In this document: positions 9,915-20,028 of the stretch, piece after piece
Layout: every line of letters starts with the position of its first letter
Position numbering within the stretch: the first letter of the stretch is position 1
From: Candidatus Paraburkholderia calva
Lineage (GTDB): Bacteria; Pseudomonadota; Gammaproteobacteria; Burkholderiales; Burkholderiaceae
Length of the DNA stretch: 52,060 bases
Assembly: GCA_001184395.1 (NCBI GenBank)
Contig: LFLF01000008.1
Span: forward strand, 1 to 52,060
Reading direction: 5' to 3'
Position numbers and translations under genes: made by a program
Notes under the pieces: model-generated
Database searches by the model: none
Seen by the model: the letters and a program-made list of their open reading frames with translations, nothing else
What the model was told of the DNA's origin: nothing

Positions 9915-10991
9915 TCATTTCACGATCTGAGCGAGTGCGCCGGACTTGTACTTCTCGGCGATCTTGTCGAGCGAAACCGGCTTGATCTTGCCCGCCATGC
10001 CTTCGGCGCCGAACTGCATGTAGCGCTGGCGGCAGATTTCCTTGGCGGCATCGCGCGCGAGCTTCAGGTAGTCGCGCGGATCGAACTTCGACGGATTTTC
10101 GAACATGTAGCAGCAGATCGCGCCGATGATCGCGAGACGCAGGTCGGTGTCGATATTCACCTTGCGCATGCCGTGCTTGATGCCTTCCCGAATTTCCTCG
10201 ACCGGCACGCCGTAGGTTTCCTTCATGTCGCCGCCGAACGCGCGGATTTCGGCCAGCAATTCCTGCGGCACCGAGGACGAGCCGTGCATCACGAGGTGCG
10301 TATTGGGAATGCGCTGGTGAATCTCCTTGATGCGGTCGATGGCGAGAATGTCGCCGGTCGGCTTCTTGGAGAACTTGTACGCGCCGTGCGAGGTGCCGAT
10401 GGCGATCGCCAGCGCGTCGCACTGCGTCTGCTTGACGAAGTCGGCCGCCTGCTCGACGTCGGTCAGAAGCTGCTCGCACGTCATCGTACCGTCCGCGCCG
10501 TGGCCGTCTTCCTTGTCGCCCTTCATGGTTTCGAGCGAGCCGAGCACGCCCAGTTCGGCTTCGACGGTCACGCCGATCGAATGCTAAAACTCCACCACCT
10601 GTTTCGACACCGCGACGTTGTACTCGTAGGACACGAGGCTCTTGCCGTCGGCTTCGAGCGAGGCGTCCATCATGACGCTGGTGAAGCCGCTGCGGATCGG
10701 GCCATGCACACCCCCGCGACTGGTCGTGATGATGCATCACGACGGGAATATGCGGATATGACTCGACCGCCGCTTCGATCAGATGGCGCAGGAACGCTTC
10801 GCCCGCGTACTTACGCGCACCCGCCGACGCCTGCATGATGACCGGCGCATTCACTTCATGCGTTCACTTCATGCGTGGCCTGCATGATCGCCTGCACCTG
10901 TTCCATCCAGATTGTTGACGTTGAATGTCGGGAGGCCGTAGCCGTGTTCGGCCGCATGATCCAGCAATTGAGGCATTGATACGAGAGGCAT
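9915..10991 (-). pseudogene. fba: Class II fructose-bisphosphate aldolase, broken
   Basis: The enzyme would split fructose 1,6-bisphosphate, or condense triose phosphates in gluconeogenesis. The start at 10991 (MPLVSMPQLLDHAAEHGYGL) is followed by several frame changes, including one in a 13-bp tandem duplication at 10850-10875. An in-frame TAG lies at 10584-10586 and the middle is scrambled, including the region that should carry the metal-binding DHG motif. The last 218 codons (from 10571) are clean and include [33 protein letters not shown] and [11 protein letters not shown]. It keeps its normal place next to pyk, pgk and purC. Translation of the C-terminal part alone would not give an active enzyme. 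Confidence 0.9.
10850..10875 (-). repeat. 13-bp tandem duplication in fba
   Basis: TTCACTTCATGCG occurs twice in a row (10850-10862 and 10863-10875) without a mismatch. The extra 13 bases shift the fba reading frame. Confidence 0.9.
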
Positions 10992-11173
10992 TGTGGTGAA
11001 ACTCCATGATGTGAAACGAATTTTGTCGCGCGCACGATTCTGCTCTCGGGCGGTTCTCGGCCTTTTGGGTGGCGATTTCTGCTCGCCAATGACGACGCGC
11101 CTTCGTGCTGAAACGGTATCGAGCGAAGTTTGCGCGGCACTGACCGCTGTTTTCTCAATAAGGCTCGAAAAGC

Positions 11174-12610
11174 TTAGAAGTGGTCGCCCACGCGCACGAT
11201 CTTGAGCGTGTTGGTGCCGCCCGCCGCGCCCATCGGCTCGCCGACCGTCAGCACGACCATGTCGCCGCGCGCCGCATATCCCTTCGACACGACCACTTCC
11301 AGCGCCTGATTCAGCGCGAGATCGCGGTCCATATTGGTATCGAGATGCAGCGGCGTCACATTGCGATACAGCGACATCGTGCGTTCGCTCGCCACGCGCG
11401 GCGTCAGCGCGAAGATCGGCACATGGGTCCAGTGACGCGACATCCACAGCGCAGTCGAGCCGGATTCGGTCAGCGCGACCACGGCCTTCGCGCCGAGATG
11501 GAACGCCGTAAACAGCGCGCCCATCGCGATCGACTGGTCGATGCGTGTGAAGGTGCGATCCAGAAAATCGCGGTCCAGTTGCGACTCTTCCGATTTCTCC
11601 GCTTCCACGCATACCGCCGCCATCGTTTCGATAGTCGTCACCGGATATTTGCCGGCGGCGGTTTCGGCGGAGAGCATCACCGCGTCGGTGCCGTCGAGCA
11701 CGGCGTTCGCCACGTCCGACACTTCCGCGCGGGTCGGCACGGGCGTGTGGATCATCGATTCCATCATCTGCGTAGCGGTGATGACGAGCTTGCTCGACTC
11801 GCGCGCCATGCGGATCATGCGCTTCTGCAGCGCGGGCACCGTCGCGTTGCCGACTTCCACGGCCATATCGCCGCGCGCGACCATGATGCCGTCAGATGCA
11901 TCGAGAATGCCCTGCAGTGCGGGAATGGCTTCCGCACGCTCGATCTTCGCGATCATCTTCGGCTTGATGCCGTACGGCGCGCCCGCGATGTTCGCGAGCT
12001 GGCGCGCCATTTCCATGTCGGTCGCGTTCTTCGGGAACGAAACCGCGACGAAATCCGCGCCGAGGGACATCGCCGTCTTGATGTCCTCCATGTCCTTCTC
12101 GGTCAGCGCGGGCGCGGTCAGGCCGCCACCTTGCCGGTTGATGCCCTTGTTGTTCGACAACTCGCCATCGACCTTCACGACCGTATGAATCTCTTCGCCG
12201 ATCACGCGCGTCACGTCGAGCACGATCAGGCCGTCGTTGAGGAGCAGCACGTCGCCCGCGCGCAGATCGCGCGGCAGATCCTTGTAGTCAAGGCCGACGC
12301 GATCGTTGTTGCCCAGTTCGCAGCCCGCGTCGAGGATGAACGTGTTGCCCGCGACGAGCATCGTCTTGTTGTTCTCGAACTTGCCGACCCGAATCTTCGG
12401 GCCTTGCAGGTCCGCCATGATGGCGACTTCGCGGCCGACCTGATGCGCGGCCTCGCGCACCCATTCGGCGCGCTGGCGATGGTCGGCGGCGGAGCCATGG
12501 GAGAAGTTGAAACGTACGACGTCGAGCCCGGCCTGCATCATCTGCAGAAGGATGTCCGGATTGCTCGAAGCCGGTCCGATGGTGGCAACGATCTTGGTGG
12601 CACGATGCAT
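11174..12610 (-). CDS. pyk: Pyruvate kinase
   Basis: Pyruvate kinase converts phosphoenolpyruvate and ADP to pyruvate and ATP. The 478-residue protein has the N-terminal MHRATKIVATIGPASS, the substrate motifs RFNFSHG and MADLQGPKIRVG, the active-site segment KMIAKIERAEAIPAL, VARGDMAVEVG and MLSAETAAGKYP. ATG 12610 is supported by a GAGGAAAG ribosome-binding site just upstream, although the frame stays open to 12685. The gene lies between pgk and the dead fba on the same strand. It appears intact, as expected if glucose is broken down by the Entner-Doudoroff route, which still needs pgk and pyk. Confidence 0.95.
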   Translation of the reverse strand: MHRATKIVATIGPASSNPDILLQMMQAGLDVVRFNFSHGSAADHRQRAEWVREAAHQVGREVAIMADLQGPKIRVGKFENNKTMLVAGNTFILDAGCELGNNDRVGLDYKDLPRDLRAGDVLLLNDGLIVLDVTRVIGEEIHTVVKVDGELSNNKGINRQGGGLTAPALTEKDMEDIKTAMSLGADFVAVSFPKNATDMEMARQLANIAGAPYGIKPKMIAKIERAEAIPALQGILDASDGIMVARGDMAVEVGNATVPALQKRMIRMARESSKLVITATQMMESMIHTPVPTRAEVSDVANAVLDGTDAVMLSAETAAGKYPVTTIETMAAVCVEAEKSEESQLDRDFLDRTFTRIDQSIAMGALFTAFHLGAKAVVALTESGSTALWMSRHWTHVPIFALTPRVASERTMSLYRNVTPLHLDTNMDRDLALNQALEVVVSKGYAARGDMVVLTVGEPMGAAGGTNTLKIVRVGDHF

Positions 12611-12641
12611 GTCTTTCCTCGTCTCTGTAGGAACGCCCGGA

Positions 12642-12999
12642 TTAAGGCTGCAAGCACGTTGCGCTTGCAGTGAGGTGTTGCTCACCGGTTGCGTGCGCGC
12701 CGGTTCGTGCCGGCGTCGCTTTATCGATATCTTTCAAGGCATGGGCAGGCACGCCGCCGATGATGACCGGAGGCGTGGCGGGAATGGCGCCCTCGCCTTC
12801 GGCTACTGCATGTTCTTTGCGGTTCCTGCGCTAACGGCTGATCGGGCTGAGCCGCTTCCGCGATGATCAGCGCCGCTTCGGCGGCTGCGTCGAGCGGCGC
12901 GCCGTTCGCGACCAGATCCTGCGTCACTTCGTTTTGCGCGCCGCCGGCCTCGGGCGCCCCCTTCTTCGCTGCTTTCGCCGGATTGTTTCGGGCGGCCAA
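12642..12999 (-). pseudogene. Ala-rich hypothetical protein between pgk and pyk, frameshifted
   Basis: A reading frame starts with TTG at 12999, 4 bases after the pgk stop, with GAGG in front. It gives an Ala/Pro/Lys-rich sequence with no known domain. Near 12815 the frame degenerates into Arg-rich sequence. The neighbouring frame then reads smoothly (EGEGAIPATPPVIIGGVPAH) to a TAA at 12642-12644, just before pyk. I read this as one small gene broken by a frameshift. It could instead be spurious, because its composition is low in complexity. No function can be assigned. Confidence 0.45.
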
Positions 13000-13002
13000 A
13001 CC

Positions 13003-14199
13003 TCAGGCCCCTGCGCGCGATTCGAGCACTTCGACCGCGAGCAGCTTCTTGCCTTCCAGGAATTCCAGGAACGTGCCGCCTCCGGTGGAGATGTAGCTCA
13101 CCTTGTCGGCGATGTCGTATTTCGCGATGGCGGCCAGCGTATCGCCGCCGCCCGCGATGGAAAATGCCATGGAATTAGCGATGGCCTGCGCGAGCGTCTT
13201 GGTGCCGTTGCCGAACTGGTCGAACTCGAACACGCCGACCGGGCCGTTCCACACGATGGTGCCCGCCGTTTCCAGTTGCGCGGCGAGCGCGCGGGTCGTG
13301 TCCGGACCGATGTCGAGGATCATGTCGTCGTCGGCGACGTCCGCGACGGGCTTGGTTTCCGCCTTCGCGATAGGAGCGAATTCCTTGGCCGTCACGACGT
13401 CGCTCGGAATCGGCACCGATGCGCCGCGCGTGCGGGCCGCATCGATGATTTCCTTCGCCTCGCCGACCAGATCGGCTTCGGCCAGCGACTTGCCGATCTT
13501 CAGGCCCGACGCGAGCATGAACGTATTGGCGATGCCGCCGCCGACGATCAACTGATCGACCTTCTCGGCGAGCGATTTCAGGATGATGAGCTTGGTGGAC
13601 ACCTTCGAACCCGCGATGATAGCGACCAGCGGCCGCTTAGGGTTGCCGAGCGCCTTGCCGAGCGCATCGAGTTCGGCGGCCAGAAGCGGGCCCGCGCACG
13701 CGACCGGCGCGAACTTCGTGATGCCGTGCGTGGTGGCTTCGGCGCGGTGCGAAATGCCGAACGCGTCGTTGACGTAGATGTCGCAGAACTTCGCCATTTT
13801 TTGCGCGAGCGCGTCGTCGTTCTTCTTCTCGCCCTTGTTAACGCGGCAGTTTTCGAGCAGCACGACGTGACCTGGCTGCACGTTCACGCCGTCCACCCAG
13901 TCGGAGACTAGCGGCACGTCGCAACCGAGCAGTTCCGATAGGCGCTTCGCGACCGGCGCGAGCGAGTCTTTCGGCTTGAACTGGCCTTCGGTCGGACGGC
14001 CGAGATGGGAGGTGACCATCACGGCGGCGCCCACTTCGAGCGCGTCCTTGATGGCTGGGACCGAAGCGCGCACGCGCGTGTCTTCGGTGATGTTGCCGTC
14101 GTCGTCTTGAGGCACGTTGAGATCCGCGCGGATGAACACACGCTTGCCGGAGACTTTGCCTTCGGCGATCAGGTCGGTGAAACGCAGTATTTTAGTCAT
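13003..14199 (-). CDS. pgk: Phosphoglycerate kinase
   Basis: PGK transfers phosphate from 1,3-bisphosphoglycerate to ADP. The 398-residue product has the signature [24 protein letters not shown], the hinge and nucleotide motifs [11 protein letters not shown] and VGGGIANTF, and GGGDTLAA near the C-terminus. ATG 14199 is chosen at the conserved [10 protein letters not shown], though the frame is open far upstream. It starts a pgk-(small ORF)-pyk-fba row on the minus strand and looks fully intact. Confidence 0.95.
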   Translation of the reverse strand: MTKILRFTDLIAEGKVSGKRVFIRADLNVPQDDDGNITEDTRVRASVPAIKDALEVGAAVMVTSHLGRPTEGQFKPKDSLAPVAKRLSELLGCDVPLVSDWVDGVNVQPGHVVLLENCRVNKGEKKNDDALAQKMAKFCDIYVNDAFGISHRAEATTHGITKFAPVACAGPLLAAELDALGKALGNPKRPLVAIIAGSKVSTKLIILKSLAEKVDQLIVGGGIANTFMLASGLKIGKSLAEADLVGEAKEIIDAARTRGASVPIPSDVVTAKEFAPIAKAETKPVADVADDDMILDIGPDTTRALAAQLETAGTIVWNGPVGVFEFDQFGNGTKTLAQAIANSMAFSIAGGGDTLAAIAKYDIADKVSYISTGGGTFLEFLEGKKLLAVEVLESRAGA

Positions 14200-14649
14200 G
14201 GGAGTCAACGTTGAGTAGATTAAGCGGTTCGGCAGGAAAGGCCGGATGGGGCCAGCCGGGTCGGGACTGTGTGGCGCGCGGTCGGTTCGGCAGGGGAAAA
14301 GCGAAGCGCTGACCGCGCGAATCAAGCTGGAGGCGATGGCCGCGCGAAGGAACCGAATGCGCGGAAGAACGGCGGGAGATGCGGATCGAGCGTGAGGCGG
14401 CGAGCGTGTCTGTTCAGGCAATGCATGCGCAGACGGCGGATGCAGCAACGCACGCAGCGCGAGGCTGCCGCGGCGGGCGAGCATCGGAACTCTTGCGTGG
14501 TGACTGCGGTAACTGCCGGAGACACTCTCGACCTCGCTCGATGGAGATTGCGACAGGAAAGACCGTCATTTTAACCGATCGGACCGCCCGCTTTTAGCCG
14601 TGAATCCTTGATGACGCGTATTTGAGGCGTGCGCCATCGCCCATGCGGC
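14200..14649. other. Gene-free stretch upstream of pgk
   Basis: About 450 bases of GC-rich sequence lie between the pgk start and the end of the azlD remnant. I find no credible reading frame, RNA gene or clear promoter. It presumably carries the pgk promoter and leader. The open frame continuing pgk upstream has no family similarity. Confidence 0.5.
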
Positions 14650-14998
14650 TCAGAACACGAGCCGCAGAATAGTGAAAACGACCATGCCGATGACGATGGT
14701 GCCGATCATTCTGCGCGTCTTCAGGTAGTACGCGAGCTCCGTCAGCGACGCCCACAGCGCATAATTCGACGGCCACATCGAAAATCCGGCCGGCGTTTCC
14801 GGCAGATCGGGCACCACCGCCGCCAGCACCGCCGCGGGCGCTTAACGCAGCACGCGCTGAATATGCGGCGGTAACACCATGCGCTCGCCGCCCATAAGAA
14901 AGAATGTGCGTGTCGAAAGAATGTGCGTGTCAATGCGCGTGTCAAAGCTGTGATGACGCCATGCCGATGATCGTGAGCCAGATCAGGAACGGGTTCAT
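14650..14998 (-). pseudogene. azlD: AzlD-type branched-chain amino acid exporter subunit, broken
   Basis: AzlD is the small membrane partner of AzlC in amino acid export. The N-terminus at 14998 (MNPFLIWLTIIGMA) runs into a stop within 20 codons. The rest is in another frame: GERMVLPPHIQRVLR, a stop, then APAAVLAAVVPDLPE. The C-terminal helix ends in VVFTILRLVF at 14650. A perfect 17-bp tandem duplication at 14898-14931 lies in the damaged part. The start overlaps the azlC stop (ATGA), so the two formed one operon. Both are dead here. Confidence 0.8.
14898..14931 (-). repeat. 17-bp tandem duplication in azlD
   Basis: GAAAGAATGTGCGTGTC is repeated exactly at 14898-14914 and 14915-14931. A partial third copy (AATGCGCGTGTC) follows. 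The extra 17 bases shift the azlD frame. Confidence 0.9.
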
Positions 14999-15423
14999 CG
15001 GACCGGCCTCGAGGTGTCTTCTTGCGGATCGGCTCGATCGGCGGGCGCGGCGCTCCCGGCCGGCGGCGCAGCCCCGACGACGATGCGCGTGGTCACGCGA
15101 TCGGCCTTCGCGGGCGTGCCGCGCCCCTCGACGATCAGATTGGCGACGGTGCCCGCGAGCAGCGCCGCCAGCACCGCAATGGGCAGGCCAAAGCGATACG
15201 GCAGATTGAACGCGAGCAGCGCGACGACGCTCGCGATCGCGACCGCCGCGAGCGTGGAGCGTGTCCCGATGACGGACACGATGATCGGAATCAACGCGAG
15301 CGTGCCGGCGAGTTCCAGCCCCCAGTTGTCCGGAATCATGCTGGTAAGCAGGATGCCGACCACCGACGATACCTGCCACGAGACTCAGCTCGACATCGCG
15401 AGGCCCCAGAAGAAGGCCTCCTT
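14995..15423 (-). pseudogene. azlC: AzlC-type amino acid exporter, 3' half (separated by inversion)
   Basis: This is the C-terminal half of an AzlC membrane protein: EAFFWGLAMSS, an in-frame TGA at 15385-15387 where a Trp is expected, then SWQVSSVVGILLTSMIPDN and further helices ending at 14995. No N-terminal half exists upstream on this strand. It lies instead on the plus strand at 22836-23236. The two pieces share AAGGA at their broken ends (15419-15423 and 23232-23236), and joining them there gives PGKEAFFWG in one continuous frame. This indicates one gene cut by inversion of the intervening DNA, followed by a nonsense mutation. Confidence 0.8.
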
Positions 15424-15648
15424 CGCGTCTACTTCGAATGGGCGCCCATCTTATCAGCGCGGAATCGCGTCCCGGGTTGCGTCCCTAAGAGCAAAAAATG
15501 CCACGGCGCGCGCTGAAAGCCCGTCGCAAGCTTCACCGGACGCCCGACACTTAATACGATAAGCGCGTTTCCGTCCTTCAGACGACCGGCGTCACCAAGC
15601 CGGTTCCGCGTCACGCATCCGAAGCGTCCGAGCCGTGCACTGATCGCC

Positions 15649-17660
15649 GTGCTGTGCCTTAGTCTCGCCATGCCGCCCGCGGCGCTGGCGCAGACCGGTG
15701 CGCCAGCGCCGCGGGCGGCGAGTGCCTCGGTTTCATCTGACAAGAGCGCGCCGGCGTCCAGAATGGGCAGCCCGCAAACCGGCACGCTCGCCGCCTCTGT
15801 GCAGCTTCCCGATCTCGGCGACGGCTCCGGCGGCACGCTCTCGCCTCAGGCGGAACGCAGGCTCGGCGAGCGTCTGATGCGCGACGTGCGCACCGATCCG
15901 GATTATCGCGACGACTGGCTGATCCGCGACTATTTGAATTCGATCGCATCGAAACTCTCGACGGCGGCCGCGACGCAATATCTCGGCGGCTATCGGCCGG
16001 AATTCGATCTGTTCGCTGTGCGCGATGCGCAAATCAACGCGTTTTCAATGCCGGACGGTTTCATCGGCGTAAACACGGGCCTGATCGCCACGACGCAGAC
16101 CGAGTCGGAGCTGGCGTCGGTGATCGGTCACGAGATGGGCCACGTGCTTCAGCGTCATATCGCGCGGATGATGGGCACGCAGGAAAAGAACAGCTACGCC
16201 GCGCTCGCTGCCATGCTCGCAGGCGTAATGGCGCGCAGCGGCGATCTCGGCATGGGCATCGCGATGGACGGGCAGGCGCGCCGTCGACAACACCTTGCGC
16301 TTCTCGCGTGCCGCCGAGCACTAGGCGGATCGCGTCGGTTTCCAGATGCTGACCGCCGCCGGGTACGATCCGTACGCGATGGCCGCTTTCTTCGAGCGCC
16401 TCGATCGTTCGACTATGGGCGACAACGGCGTGCCGGTCTATGTCCACACACATCCGCTGACGACCGATCGTATCGCCGACATGGAGGATCGCGCGCGGCG
16501 CGTGCCGTACCGGCAGCCGCGCCAGTCGGTGGAATACGCGTTCGTGCGCGCCCGCGTGCTGCAAGTGAACTACACGAGCGATTATCGCGAAGTCGCGGGC
16601 CCGCTAAAGTCCGAAATCTCTGATCAGACCGCGCTCAATCCGGCGTCCAACTGGTACGGCATCACGCTCGCGCAATCGCTGATGGACGATTACGATGCCG
16701 CCAACGACGCGCTCGCACAATCGCGCCGGCTGTTTGACGAACGAGGCGGCGGCCGCGGCACAGGTGAAGCAGGAGCAGAAAGCGCAATCGGCGAACGGGA
16801 AGAGCGCAAGAGGTGCAAGCAGCGCGCTTGCCGCAAGAGCTGGAGCCGAGGCGAACGCTACACAAGCGTCCTGCGCTCGGCGATGGCGACGCTCGTTGAC
16901 CGGCAAACCAATGGAACTGGTGGCAGCGCGGGTGGCGTGGGTGCATCTGCGCCGCCGGGCAGCGATGCGCAGGGCGTGCTGACACACGGCGATCCGGCCG
17001 CGGCGGCGCAAGCGGCACAAGCGGCGGCCGCTCGCTCGGCAACACGATCGGTGGCTCGATCCGCCGCAACGCCCGCATCGAATTCCGCGCCACGACCCGC
17101 CATCACCCTGCCGCCGATCCTCGTCCACGAATCCGCCGCCGCGAAAGCGCTATTGTCCGCGAACACGACGTCGTCCTCGGCCGCCGGGCCGCAGACGCCT
17201 CGCAGCACGCCCAGTCTCGACGTCCTTGCCGCCAACATTGCACGTCGCGCGGGCCGCTATGATGATGCGATCCGCCTCGCCGGCATCGCGCAGAAGCGCT
17301 GGCCCGAATCGCACGCGGCACTGGATGAGCAACTGCAGGCGCTGATCGCGGCGCATCGCTATGCGGACGCGCAGACGCTGGCACGCCGCGAAACGCGCAA
17401 CGAGCCGAATCTGGGTGACTGGTGGCTGTATCTCGCGCAGGCGAGCGCGGGGCTGAACGATACGCTGCACCAGCATCAGGCGATGGCGGAAAAACTGGCG
17501 CTCGACGGCGCGTGGTCCTCGGCGATTCGCCAGTTGAAGGAAGCGCGCGACGTGAAAACCGCGAGATTTTACGATCTCTCGACGATTTCAGCGCGCCTGC
17601 GCGAGTTCGAGTCGCGCTACAAGGAAGAATGGAAAGAGGAAAAGAACGGAACGGCTGATG
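15649..17660 (+). pseudogene. M48-family metalloprotease with TPR-like tail (BepA/YfgC type), frameshifted
   Basis: The family acts in the periplasm in outer-membrane protein quality control. The first frame has a signal peptide (MPPAALAQ), then the zinc motif HEMGHVLQRH at about 16129-16158, preceded by INAFSMPDGFIGVNTGL, which is typical of BepA. It fails around 16290-16320, where the second part (GYDPYAMAAFFERL, HPLTTDRIADME) takes over in another frame with an intervening TAG. The middle (about 16740-16860) is also out of frame. The C-terminal helical repeats (SLDVLAANIARRAGRYDDA, ESHAALDEQLQALIA) read well, but the natural stop is lost and the frame runs on over the convergent neighbour. 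The true start is uncertain. GTG 15649 is a guess. Confidence 0.8.
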
Positions 17661-17665
17661 CGTCT

Positions 17666-18252
17666 TCAGCGCGTTTGCGTTCCGGCACGTTTCGCAGGAC
17701 TCGCGACAAAGCTGAAGCGCTCGCCGACCGCATCGCGTGGAATTGGCTGCAAAGCCAGATCCACGCCGTCGCGCCAGTGAAACACGCCGTCGCGTCCTTC
17801 GTCGTCGAGCAGCGTCGCGTGATTCGCGAACAGGTCGATGTCGTGATCGTGCAACGCGGCCACGCGCGGTGGCGTGGCCTCATCGGAAAACAGGATGCCG
17901 CCCGCGTCGTCGATCCACGCATACGCAGGCTCGAAAGCCGCGCCGGTCTGACCGGCGCGACGCAGCGTGCCGTTCATATCGGTGAGCCGCACGACCCACG
18001 GCGTATAAGCCAGTTCGACATACACCCGCTGCGGCCCGTTCTGAAAGAACCACTGGCCCTCGTCATCGCGCTCGTATTGCGGTTGATGAACCCCTGCAGC
18101 GCGTCGTGCCGGATCGCGGTACCCGGCGCGCCCGCAGCCTGCGCGGCCTCGTCGCGCATGCGCCATTGGCTGCGCCGGTCGAGCATCAGCCAGCCGGTGC
18201 AATGCGGCACGTTGAGCTATTTGGCGAGCGCCTGCTTGACGATGTCGTCCAT
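17666..18252 (-). pseudogene. Conserved hypothetical protein next to the YheT-like hydrolase, broken
   Basis: ATG 18252 starts MDDIVKQALAK and is followed by TAG at codon 12 (18217-18219), where relatives are likely to have Trp. The frame continues as VPHCTGWLMLDRR and shifts near 18075. The second frame gives GQWFFQNGPQRVYVELAYTP, AYAWIDDAG and LHDHDIDLF and ends at 17666. The reconstructed product has about 195 residues and no catalytic motif that I know. The start lies 2 bases after the hydrolase stop, so the two were translationally coupled. It matches a widespread but uncharacterised betaproteobacterial family, as far as I can judge from memory. Confidence 0.7.
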
Positions 18253-18254
18253 GA

Positions 18255-19356
18255 TCAGTCGCGTGCGGAAAATGTGTCGAAGTAACCGAACACGCGCATC
18301 GACAGCCAGTCGATTCGCCCGGAAACGGTCCCGTCATGAAGCCGGACGACGTGACCGCCATGGTTCGGCCGATCGAGCGTCACGCGCGGCGACACTTCAG
18401 CCGGCGACAGCAGCGCGAATGCCGGCAAGAACGGGTCGTTGCGCGCGTTGAGCACGAGCGTGGGCGACTGGATGCGCTTAAGATGCGCGCGGATGGTCGC
18501 GGTGGACCAGTAGTCGTCGGTGTCTCGAAAGCCGTGCAGCGGCGCCGTGATGACATTGTCGAACTCGTAGAGCGTTCGGGCAGCGAGCACGGCGTCGCAG
18601 TCGTAAAGGCCGGGAAGCTGGCCGAGCTTGGCGAGCGCCTTGGTCTTGAGCGATTTCAGGAAGCTGCGCGTGTACACCATGCCGAAGCCCTGCGAAATCG
18701 CGCGGCCGCCGGCGTGCACGTCGAGCGGTGCGGAAATGGCCGCCGCGCTCACGATCGACGCATCCGCCGCATTCGATGCGCGCGTGCACAGCCAGTGCAG
18801 CAGCACGTTGCCGCCGAGCGACACGCCCGCGACGAAGATCGGCCCGCGATGCGCCTTCGCCAGCCGGCGCAGGATCCAGTCGGCTTCGGCGCTGTCGGCG
18901 AGATGGTAGAAGCGCGGCAGCAGGTTTATCGGCCCGATGCAACTGCGGAAATGCGGCACCACGTTATGCCAGCCGCGCGCCTTCGCGGCGGCCATCAGCG
19001 TGCGGGCGTAATAGGAATCGGAGTTGCCTTCGAGGCCGTGGAACAACACGAAAAGTGGGGCGTCGGCGGCGGGCGCATCGGCGAAATCGTGCTTGAGCCA
19101 GTCGAGGTCGATAAAGTCGTCGTCGGGCGTGGTCCAGCGCTCGCGCCGGTATGTCACGGCGGGCTTGCGTCCGTACAGCGCGGGAATGATGGTCTGCGCG
19201 TAGCCCGGTCGGCAGCTAGCGCGGCGCGGCGTAGCGCCACTGCGAGGCGGCCTCGTTCACTACCTTGCTCGCCACGCGCGCGGTCTCTTTGAGTGCCACG
19301 GCGGGCGCCTTGTCCACGAACGACGAATCGTGTTCCAACAACGAATCGCGCTTCAT
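18255..19356 (-). pseudogene. YheT/EMB8-like alpha/beta hydrolase, 5' end broken
   Basis: The main part is clean: FVLFHGLEGNSDSYYAR, the nucleophile elbow FVAGVSLGGNVLL, and the Asp (NARNDPFLP) and His (PNHGGHV) of the catalytic triad. The 5' part is damaged. From ATG 19356 (MKRDSLLEHDSSF) the frame reaches TAG at 19216-19218, where the conserved RWLPGGHAQT should begin. A frameshift follows before YAQTIIPALYGRK. An internal GTG near 19157 could start a 300-residue product lacking the lid-side N-terminus. I judge that unlikely to be functional, but it is the main alternative. Confidence 0.7.
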
Positions 19357-19406
19357 GGCCCCTCCCCGACGAACGTCTTGTTCTGGCACTTCAATTCTTC
19401 ATTGCG

Positions 19407-19853
19407 TCAATGCAACGGACCCTGACCGTGACGCAGCTTGGCCGCGAACTGCTCGGCGGTTTCCATCGGCATTTCGCTAGCATGGATATGCGCGATGCGC
19501 CACTCGCCGCGCTCATGGACCATCACGTAGGTCGTGAAGATCATGCGCGGCGCATCGACCGGATTGGCCGGCTGATGCGCTTCGGCGATCGCGTAGACGA
19601 CCGTCCCGAGACTGTCGTACACGCGGATATCCAGCGGCTCGATGCTCACCGTCTCAGCGCCGAGCTGTTTGGCCAGTCCCGTGCGGATATGCTCGAGCCC
19701 ATGCAGATGCGTGCCGTCTGCACAGATGCAGGTGGCGAATTCCTCACCGATCCACAACGACATGATGCCGTCGATGCTGTGGTCCGCGACCGCCTGATAA
19801 TAAGCGTTCAGGGTGTCGGCGGCGGCTTCGAAGAGGCGGGCGAAACGTGGCAT
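19407..19853 (-). CDS. SnoaL-like / nuclear transport factor 2-fold protein
   Basis: The 148-residue protein is soluble and matches the small alpha+beta cone fold of SnoaL/DUF4440-type proteins. It starts with a helical region (DTLNAYYQAVADHSIDGIM). ADGTHLHGLEHIRTGL and alternating strands ending in GEWRIAHIHASEMP follow. Such proteins are ketosteroid-isomerase-like enzymes or unassigned ligand binders. No specific substrate can be inferred. The frame is clean with ATG at 19853, between the damaged hydrolase and waaF, all on the minus strand. Confidence 0.75.
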   Translation of the reverse strand: MPRFARLFEAAADTLNAYYQAVADHSIDGIMSLWIGEEFATCICADGTHLHGLEHIRTGLAKQLGAETVSIEPLDIRVYDSLGTVVYAIAEAHQPANPVDAPRMIFTTYVMVHERGEWRIAHIHASEMPMETAEQFAAKLRHGQGPLH

Positions 19854-19874
19854 GGCTCGTGGGTCTCTGGCTAT

Positions 19875-19920
19875 CGCTGCGCAGTGTCACCAGACCTTCC
19901 GACGGTGACGCTGCGCAGCG
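19875..19920. repeat. Large inverted repeat between waaF and the SnoaL-like gene
   Basis: Arms CGCTGCGCAGTGTCACC (19875-19891) and GGTGACGCTGCGCAGCG (19904-19920) pair over 17 bases with one mismatch around a 12-base loop. Neither strand has a T tract. It lies in a 175-base gap between two genes of the same direction, so it could be an mRNA-stabilising or processing hairpin, or a repetitive palindromic element. Confidence 0.7.
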
Positions 19921-20028
19921 GTCATGGGTCAAAGCATGCCTTCCTTCGGAGACGTTCGCGTTTCCGCGTCCGCACACACGGCCCGAGGCCGTCGGATGGA
20001 TGCTGGTGCGGGCGCGTGGCGGCGCACG

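Noticed and set aside
11180..12673. Long plus-strand frame opposite pyk
   Set aside because: Shadow of the conserved pyk gene with low-complexity composition and no domain.
19319..19354. Possible 18-bp duplication at the start of the YheT-like gene
   Set aside because: The two halves differ at about four of 18 positions, too diverged to count with the others.
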